Source of the DNA: an uncultured Helcococcus sp. | GTDB lineage: Bacteria > Bacillota > Clostridia > Tissierellales > Peptoniphilaceae | Reading direction: 5' to 3' | NCBI GenBank assembly: GCA_947253305.1 | Contig: CAMXYZ010000029.1 | Span: 1 to 11,158, forward strand | Length of the DNA stretch: 11,158 nucleotides | Shown here: positions 6,888 through 11,158 of the stretch, piece by piece | How the letters are laid out: every line of letters begins with the position of its first letter | How positions within the stretch are numbered: the first letter of the stretch is position 1 | Program-made: the position numbers and the translations under genes | Notes under the pieces: generated by a model | Told to the model about the DNA's origin: nothing | What the model saw: only the letters and a program-made list of their open reading frames with translations | Databases searched by the model: none

Positions 6888-7757
6888 TTAGATAAATTTC
6901 CAATTGTTTTCTGAAGCTAATTTATCTAAATATTCTTTACTTGATTTTAGACATTCATATGGATCTTTTCCATAAGTGTCATCTTGTTCAATAATATAGT
7001 ATTCAACATTTGAACCTATTCCAGCTTTAATGATTTCTTTAAAATCTAAATTACCATCTCCAACTTCTGCAAATTGGATATTGCTTGTAAATGTAGACAT
7101 AAATTCATCACGTTTTGAAAAATCAAATTCTTCAATGCTTAATGGCCTCAATTTGTAGTCTTTCAAGTGTATTAGATCTACTTTACCACTTAGTCTATTT
7201 ATCACATCAACTGGATTAAATCCACCTCTATGAACCCAATGCACATCAAGTTCATATCCTATAGATGGAGCTTCTGATAGAAGTAAATCTAAAATATATT
7301 CGCCATCTAATTTTGTAAATTCAATATGGTGATTATGGTAATAAAGTTTGATGCCATGCTCTTTTAGTTGACCGGCAACTTTTTCCATATCCCTTGAGAA
7401 TCCTCTTAATCCTTCTTTATCATTCATTAATGAGAAAGGTATCATCCCAATTCTTATATAATTTGAATTTAATCTCTTCGCATGGTCGATAAATACATCG
7501 ACATTTTCCATTAGATATGGTGTATCTGGATCCATTTCATTTTTATATAGAGGCGCAGAAATAGCTAGAGCTGACATTCCAAAATCTTCGAAAGCTTTAT
7601 TAAATTCGTCTATATTTTTATCTGACATTTCTATTTGAGAAATTTCTACATATTTGAATCCCATATCATTTAATTTTTTCATTACTTCATATGGTCCATT
7701 TTCAGCAACTTGTTCTCTTAGCATCATCATTTGAACGCCAAGTTTTAATTCTTTCAT
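6888..7757 (-). CDS. Sugar phosphate isomerase/epimerase-type TIM-barrel enzyme
   Basis: This 289-residue protein belongs to the xylose isomerase-like (AP endonuclease 2 fold) TIM-barrel family. Visible metal-site segments are YYHNHHIEF (139-147), ELDVHWVHRGG (169-179), IHLKDYK (196-202), AEVGDGNLDF (230-239) and the final glutamate in IIEQD (255-259). Members are cytoplasmic, bind a divalent metal, and do isomerisation, epimerisation, dehydration or, in keto-sugar pathways, eliminations that break a glycosidic bond. This member's reaction is not known. It is the last gene of the right-hand operon: its ATG directly abuts the stop codon of the preceding oxidoreductase, with GGAGG inside that gene's end, so the two are probably translated together. 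Pairing with the oxidoreductase suggests it acts on that enzyme's keto-sugar product, as inference. It differs clearly from the other TIM-barrel gene at 9935. Confidence 0.88.
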   Translation of the reverse strand: MKELKLGVQMMMLREQVAENGPYEVMKKLNDMGFKYVEISQIEMSDKNIDEFNKAFEDFGMSALAISAPLYKNEMDPDTPYLMENVDVFIDHAKRLNSNYIRIGMIPFSLMNDKEGLRGFSRDMEKVAGQLKEHGIKLYYHNHHIEFTKLDGEYILDLLLSEAPSIGYELDVHWVHRGGFNPVDVINRLSGKVDLIHLKDYKLRPLSIEEFDFSKRDEFMSTFTSNIQFAEVGDGNLDFKEIIKAGIGSNVEYYIIEQDDTYGKDPYECLKSSKEYLDKLASENNWKFI

Positions 7758-8777
7758 TTAATCCTCCAAATCCTTTAAATAAACTCTTTGATGAGTCTCA
7801 TGTGATAGCTTAATCCCATCAATTATCCTATGCATTTCGAGAGCATCTTTAACCTTTATATAATTAGAAGTATCATTTAATATATCTTGATAAAATCCAT
7901 TGATATACCTATTATGCCCCGCTCCATAGTAAAACTTACTTCCTGGAAGCTTCTCATCTTCAACTAATAATTGTTTTGTAGGCTCTTCTTCCATATAATC
8001 TTTTAGATATAATTTATTATCCTGTATGATTAATTCTCCATTTTCAAAATAAGCTACTAAATACACTGAAGAATTTGTTGTGTTCGCTGTGGTCGCTGTA
8101 AATAAACCCTTCACATTATTTTTGTATTCAATATTGGCATAAGCAAAATCTTCAACTTCGATATAATCGTGATAAATATTATCCATTCCACCTTTTAAGG
8201 ATTCCGCCTTCCCAGCTATTAGATACATTAAATCTATAGTGTGTATAGCTTGATTAATCATTACACCTGAACCAGCTTCCAATATAGTTCCTCTCCAAGG
8301 AGCTTCTGTATAATATTCTTTAGGTCTGAACCAGCTTACATTTCCTTTTATACCAACTAGTTCTCCCAATCTCTTATTGTCTACCAATTTCACTAAGAAT
8401 TTCGTACAGTCATTTAATCTATTTTGAAGACAGACTGCCACTTTAACATTTGGATAATCTTCTATAAAATTGGCTAGGTCTTTTGCTTCCTTATATGAAA
8501 TTCCAATAGGCTTTTCTAATAGAACATGAATATTATTCTTAACACAGTATTTTGTAACTTCTATATGAAGATAATGAGGAAGTAGCACATGCACTACGTC
8601 TATTTCCTCTTTATCAATCATTTCTTTATAATCAGTGTAGAAATTATATCCATCTATTTTTTTACTCTCATCTATATCGCATAGAGCAACTATCTCTGAG
8701 TATTCTGATTTTTCAACAATATATTTATGAATATGTGAAACTGTACCTAATCCTATTAAAGCAACTTTAAGTTTCAT
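7758..8777 (-). CDS. Gfo/Idh/MocA-family sugar oxidoreductase, second copy
   Basis: This 339-residue protein has an N-terminal Rossmann domain (about 1-120, GLGTVSHIH at 9-17) and a C-terminal alpha/beta dimerisation and substrate domain. The catalytic lysine is K89 in EKP (88-90). The second signature GSGVMINQAIHTIDL (169-183) supplies H179, with D182 nearby. These enzymes use NAD(P) to oxidise or reduce sugar or cyclitol hydroxyls in the cytoplasm, often at C3 of a pyranose. The start ATG follows GGAGGG, 19 bases after the first oxidoreductase. It shares the layout of its neighbour at 8797 but is about 40 residues shorter and clearly diverged, so the two likely do different steps, for example oxidation and final reduction. 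The direction and substrate are not visible. Inositol dehydrogenase is another member of the family, but no other inositol genes are here. Confidence 0.92.
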   Translation of the reverse strand: MKLKVALIGLGTVSHIHKYIVEKSEYSEIVALCDIDESKKIDGYNFYTDYKEMIDKEEIDVVHVLLPHYLHIEVTKYCVKNNIHVLLEKPIGISYKEAKDLANFIEDYPNVKVAVCLQNRLNDCTKFLVKLVDNKRLGELVGIKGNVSWFRPKEYYTEAPWRGTILEAGSGVMINQAIHTIDLMYLIAGKAESLKGGMDNIYHDYIEVEDFAYANIEYKNNVKGLFTATTANTTNSSVYLVAYFENGELIIQDNKLYLKDYMEEEPTKQLLVEDEKLPGSKFYYGAGHNRYINGFYQDILNDTSNYIKVKDALEMHRIIDGIKLSHETHQRVYLKDLED

Positions 8778-8796
8778 TATCCCTCCATAAATAATT

Positions 8797-9942
8797 CTAT
8801 TTCTTCTTTCTCTCTTCTTCTATTTTCTTATTCAATTCAGCTAGGAATAAATCATCATCTAGTGGTAATTCAACTTCTTCACCTAACCATCCTGATAATT
8901 GGATAGCATTTGCTAGGATTACTCCCTTAATACCTTCTCTACCATCTGCAATTAATTCTTCTCCATTTAGTACATGATTAGCAAAGTTTTCCATTACTAG
9001 ACAATGTTGTGTACCCCATTGATCTGGAATTTCAATTATTTCTTCTGAATAAAGTTGTCCTGTACCACCACCGGATACTAATTTATGAACAGTCATCATA
9101 TCCATTTCTTTGTTCAATTCTTGCTCTGTTTTATTCAATCTCTTGATTATAACTTTGTTTGAATTTTCAACGATTATCTTACCTTTGTCACCGTAAATTT
9201 CTAATCTATCGGTACCAACGATATCGTGTGTACATGTAATGAATGCACCTACTGCACCATTTTCATATTCGAATAATGCTGTAACTTCATCTTCAACAGC
9301 AATATCTCTTTGGAAACCTTCTCTAGTCTTAGCATATACTTTCTTTGGCATTCCGCAAATCCATTGGAATAGGTCTAATTGATGTGGTGCTTGATTTACT
9401 AGAACTCCACCACCTTCACCTTCCCAAGTTGCTCTCCATGCTGATTGATCATAATATGATTGTGGTCTCCACCATGTTGTTATAATCCAGTTAGTTCTTC
9501 TAATATTTCCAATTTCATCAACAATTTCTTTCAATTTTTGATATAAAGGATTCATTCTTTGATTAAACATTATACCGAAAGCAACATCTGGATGTTCTTC
9601 AGCTACTTTATTAAGTACCCTTACTTGCTTAGTATATACACCTGCTGGCTTTTCAACTAAAGCTGCTACATTATGTTCTAGTGCATATATCCCCATTTCA
9701 GGGTGTAAATAGTGAGGTACTGTGGTTATAATCGCATCTACTTTTCCTGAATCTATCAATTCTTGATAAGTATCGTAGAATGGATAGTCGCCATAATTTT
9801 CTTCACAATATTTTTTAACTTCAGGATCTATATCACATAGAGCTCCTAATTCTGCATTTTTTACATTACCTTCTGTTAAGAATTTTGCGTAAGCCTTCCC
9901 TTGAACACCGACACCAATAATTCCATATCTTAATTTATCCAA
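8797..9942 (-). CDS. Gfo/Idh/MocA-family sugar oxidoreductase, first copy, TTG start
   Basis: This 381-residue enzyme has a Rossmann NAD(P) domain (GVGVQG at 10-15) with the catalytic K98 in EKP (97-99). Its second domain has the signature GGGVLVNQAPHQLDL (177-191), supplying H187 and D190. An aromatic-rich loop (WWRP at 157-160, SAWRATW at 167-173) sits just before this signature and may line the sugar pocket. The expected role is NAD(P)-dependent oxidation or reduction of a sugar ring hydroxyl. The start codon is TTG. It overlaps the end of the upstream gene by 8 bases, and AGGAGG at 9949-9954 gives ideal 6-base spacing, so the TTG is well supported. The C-terminal tail (IEEERKKK) is charged. 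With the other three enzymes of the operon it forms the oxidoreductase/TIM-barrel set. The substrate is unknown. Confidence 0.93.
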   Translation of the reverse strand: MDKLRYGIIGVGVQGKAYAKFLTEGNVKNAELGALCDIDPEVKKYCEENYGDYPFYDTYQELIDSGKVDAIITTVPHYLHPEMGIYALEHNVAALVEKPAGVYTKQVRVLNKVAEEHPDVAFGIMFNQRMNPLYQKLKEIVDEIGNIRRTNWIITTWWRPQSYYDQSAWRATWEGEGGGVLVNQAPHQLDLFQWICGMPKKVYAKTREGFQRDIAVEDEVTALFEYENGAVGAFITCTHDIVGTDRLEIYGDKGKIIVENSNKVIIKRLNKTEQELNKEMDMMTVHKLVSGGGTGQLYSEEIIEIPDQWGTQHCLVMENFANHVLNGEELIADGREGIKGVILANAIQLSGWLGEEVELPLDDDLFLAELNKKIEEERKKK

Positions 9943-10828
9943 TTTTATCCTCCTCTATATTTTTTAATATTTCATTTACTGCATTAAGTTGTAATCTAAA
10001 TCCATCAAAACCATCTTTAGCTAAATTTTCTTTTATCACTTCGTCAACATCGTCCTTTTCTAAATCTTTCAAGGAATCAAATTGTACTAAATGAGGTTCT
10101 AATGTTATGAATCCATCATATCCTTTATTAAATTCTTCTTTTAATATCTCATAGATATTTCCATCACCAGTTCCTGCTACGACATTTTGATTAGTTCCAT
10201 ATTTCGCATCTTTTATATGAATATACAGAACATAATCTTTTAATACTTCATAAGCTTTAAGAGTATCTTCCCCTACCTGAACGAAGTTAGCAAAATCGAA
10301 GATTAATCCAAAATTATCTCCATATAGATTTTCAGCTAATACTTTACATCTTTCAATATTGTCGCCAAAAATGTCTTTTTCATTTTCATGAACTAAAACT
10401 ACATCATATTTATTTGCTATATCGATGAATACTTTTAATTTATTTAATACTTCATCTTTATAGCCATTAGGATCTTTGCCTTCTGGCATATAGAATGAAA
10501 ACATTCTTATATATTTGATATCCTTATCCTTACAAATCTGACATAAGTTTTCTAAAACAGTTTTCTGCTTTTCAAAAGCTTCTTCATCATCTATTTCAAT
10601 CTTTCCTATAGGAGAACCAATTGATGAAATTCTTATATTATATTCATCTAGGAGAGGTTGCACTTCACGATTAAAACTTTCTAAATCATAATCTCCGATA
10701 TTTTTCTCTCCAACACCTCTTATAGACATATATGAAATATTTAGTTTATTTAAACTTTCTAATTGAACTTTCAATGATGAATCAATTTCATCTGAAAAAC
10801 CTGATATCTTCTTATATTGTTTATGCAT
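9935..10828 (-). CDS. Sugar phosphate isomerase/epimerase-type TIM-barrel enzyme, first gene of the operon
   Basis: This 297-residue protein (counted from the ATG at 10826-10828) is a xylose isomerase-like TIM barrel. Likely metal ligands are E148 in VLVHENE, D178 in IFDFANF, H204 in IHIKDA and E244 in TLEPHL. It opens with KISGFSDEID, a start typical of this family. An upstream in-frame GTG at 10853-10855 would add nine residues, but the GGAGGG at 10832-10837 lies inside that extension and serves the ATG, so I prefer the ATG. The spacing of 3-4 bases is tight. It is a cytoplasmic enzyme with reaction unknown; family members isomerise, epimerise, dehydrate, or cleave keto-glycosides by elimination. 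Its stop overlaps the TTG start of the next gene. It is about 66 bases downstream of the predicted transcription start. Confidence 0.88.
   Translation of the reverse strand: MHKQYKKISGFSDEIDSSLKVQLESLNKLNISYMSIRGVGEKNIGDYDLESFNREVQPLLDEYNIRISSIGSPIGKIEIDDEEAFEKQKTVLENLCQICKDKDIKYIRMFSFYMPEGKDPNGYKDEVLNKLKVFIDIANKYDVVLVHENEKDIFGDNIERCKVLAENLYGDNFGLIFDFANFVQVGEDTLKAYEVLKDYVLYIHIKDAKYGTNQNVVAGTGDGNIYEILKEEFNKGYDGFITLEPHLVQFDSLKDLEKDDVDEVIKENLAKDGFDGFRLQLNAVNEILKNIEEDKIG
9949..9954 (-). promoter_or_regulatory. Ribosome binding site that decides a TTG start
   Basis: AGGAGG on the minus strand, 6 bases before the TTG at 9940-9942, lies within the last codons of the upstream gene. It fixes the unusual start codon and points to translational coupling. 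Confidence 0.8.
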
Positions 10829-10831
10829 CTT

Positions 10832-10837
10832 CCCTCC
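10832..10837 (-). promoter_or_regulatory. Ribosome binding site that decides the ATG at 10828
   Basis: GGAGGG on the minus strand sits 3 bases before the ATG at 10826-10828 and inside the possible GTG-started extension (10855). No ribosome binding site precedes the GTG; that sequence is the operator region. Confidence 0.7.
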
Positions 10838-10860
10838 ATTCGAAATAAATTTCACCGTTG

Positions 10861-10885
10861 TTTCACATTGTGAAATGATGTTTCA
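10861..10885. promoter_or_regulatory. IclR-type operator of the four-gene operon
   Basis: Three half-sites alternate at exact 10-bp steps: TTTCA (10861), TGAAA (10871), TTTCA (10881). The pair TGAAA-N5-TTTCA is a full match to the IclR/KdgR-type geometry, and the converging pair TTTCA-N5-TGAAA overlaps it. A further TTTCA lies at 10850-10854. The site begins about 9 bases after the predicted transcription start, so repression by roadblock is likely. The IclR gene next door (10978 onward) is the natural candidate regulator. The same pattern is at 6711-6735. Confidence 0.8.
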
Positions 10886-10900
10886 TGTTTTCCTATTATC

Positions 10901-10929
10901 ATTATATTAGATTAAGAAAACATTTGCAA
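10901..10929 (-). promoter_or_regulatory. Sigma-A promoter of the four-gene operon
   Basis: On the minus strand the -35 is TTGCAA (10924-10929) and the -10 is a perfect TATAAT (10901-10906), with a 17-base spacer. Transcription should start near 10894. The promoter begins directly after the IclR terminator, so the operon has its own start. A cre-like sequence (10915-10928, 11 of 14 positions) overlaps the -35 at the same offset as in the symporter promoter. Confidence 0.85.
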
Positions 10930-10944
10930 GCATTTATAAAAAAA

Positions 10945-10969
10945 GAGTATTGCTATTTTTACAATACCC
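10945..10969 (-). terminator. Terminator of the IclR regulator gene
   Basis: Arms 10945-10952 and 10962-10969 pair over 8 bp with a 9-base loop. The plus-strand A/C mismatch is a U-G wobble in the minus-strand RNA. Seven U residues follow on that strand. It begins 8 bases past the regulator's stop codon. Confidence 0.9.
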
Positions 10970-10977
10970 TAATTTTT

Positions 10978-11158
10978 CTATCCTAAATATCCCATTTTAC
11001 GAGATATTTCTTGTGTTGCTTCTATTAAAGGCTGAGCATAAGATTCTAAAGTTTCTGAATTTATTCTAGAAATAGGACCAGATATTGATAGAGCTCCACA
11101 AATATTATTAGTACTATTATAGATAGGCGCACCTATACATCTAATTCCTAATTCATTT
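10978..11158 (-). CDS. IclR-family transcriptional regulator, C-terminal end only
   Basis: Only the last 59 complete codons and the TAG stop are in the window; the rest, including the helix-turn-helix, lies beyond the right edge. The visible part is the end of the IclR effector-binding domain: ELGIRCIGAPI followed by GALSISGPISR, then a helix ending EISRKMGYLG. These match the strongly conserved end of the family, such as KdgR-like regulators of sugar-acid and sugar breakdown. IclR proteins bind palindromic operators as dimers or tetramers and release or activate when a small metabolite binds this domain. The gene lies immediately upstream of the four-gene operon on the same strand but is separated by a terminator and a promoter. 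It is the probable regulator of both sugar operons, judged from the matching operators. Family assignment is firm despite the short fragment. Confidence 0.88.
   Translation of the reverse strand, partial: NELGIRCIGAPIYNSTNNICGALSISGPISRINSETLESYAQPLIEATQEISRKMGYLG

Noticed and set aside
6888..9942. Inositol catabolism operon
   Set aside because: The oxidoreductase and TIM-barrel families occur in inositol operons, but no IolB, IolC, IolD or IolA-type gene is present, and the neighbours are a glycosidase and a glycoside symporter.

Overview
This window is an AT-rich stretch of a low-GC Gram-positive bacterium (Bacillota). AGGAGG-type ribosome binding sites, sigma-A-like promoters, U-tailed hairpin terminators and a Cna_B-type surface protein all point that way. 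The surface protein and overall style would suit a host-associated anaerobe such as the Peptoniphilaceae, but that placement is inference. All genes except one lie on the minus strand, so they read right to left.

Left part (1-2568). The first 738 bases are the N-terminal part of a secreted surface protein with Cna_B repeats, running off the left edge. Next comes about 365 bp of non-coding, very AT-rich DNA. Then a small cupin protein (minus) and a short-chain dehydrogenase (plus) diverge from a 221-bp intergenic region holding direct and inverted repeats. A strong hairpin at 2534-2568 ends the dehydrogenase and faces the operon from the right.

Middle part (2572-6772). One minus-strand operon encodes a GPH-type cation symporter, then an intracellular family 3 glycosidase, then a HAD phosphatase. 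Its promoter is a near-consensus TTGAAA-17-TATAAT, followed directly by a three-half-site operator.

Right part (6851-10929). A second minus-strand operon has four tightly packed genes: TIM-barrel isomerase/epimerase, Gfo/Idh/MocA oxidoreductase, a second Gfo/Idh/MocA oxidoreductase, and a second TIM-barrel isomerase/epimerase. Gene junctions are overlapping, nearly touching or abutting, as expected for co-translated pathway enzymes. Its promoter (TTGCAA-17-TATAAT) carries the same operator pattern as the transporter operon. The end of an IclR-family regulator gene lies just upstream, closed by its own terminator.

Working model. The symporter imports a glycoside or oligosaccharide, and the glycosidase and/or the oxidoreductase/TIM-barrel pairs break it down in the cytoplasm. 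Two NAD(P)-dependent sugar oxidoreductases plus two TIM-barrel enzymes is the gene set expected for keto-sugar glycoside cleavage (oxidise, eliminate, hydrate, reduce), as in the levoglucosan pathway and in 3-keto-glycoside pathways. The shared operator strongly suggests that the adjacent IclR protein controls both operons. Cre-like boxes at the same place over both -35 elements suggest added carbon catabolite control. The substrate cannot be read from the sequence.
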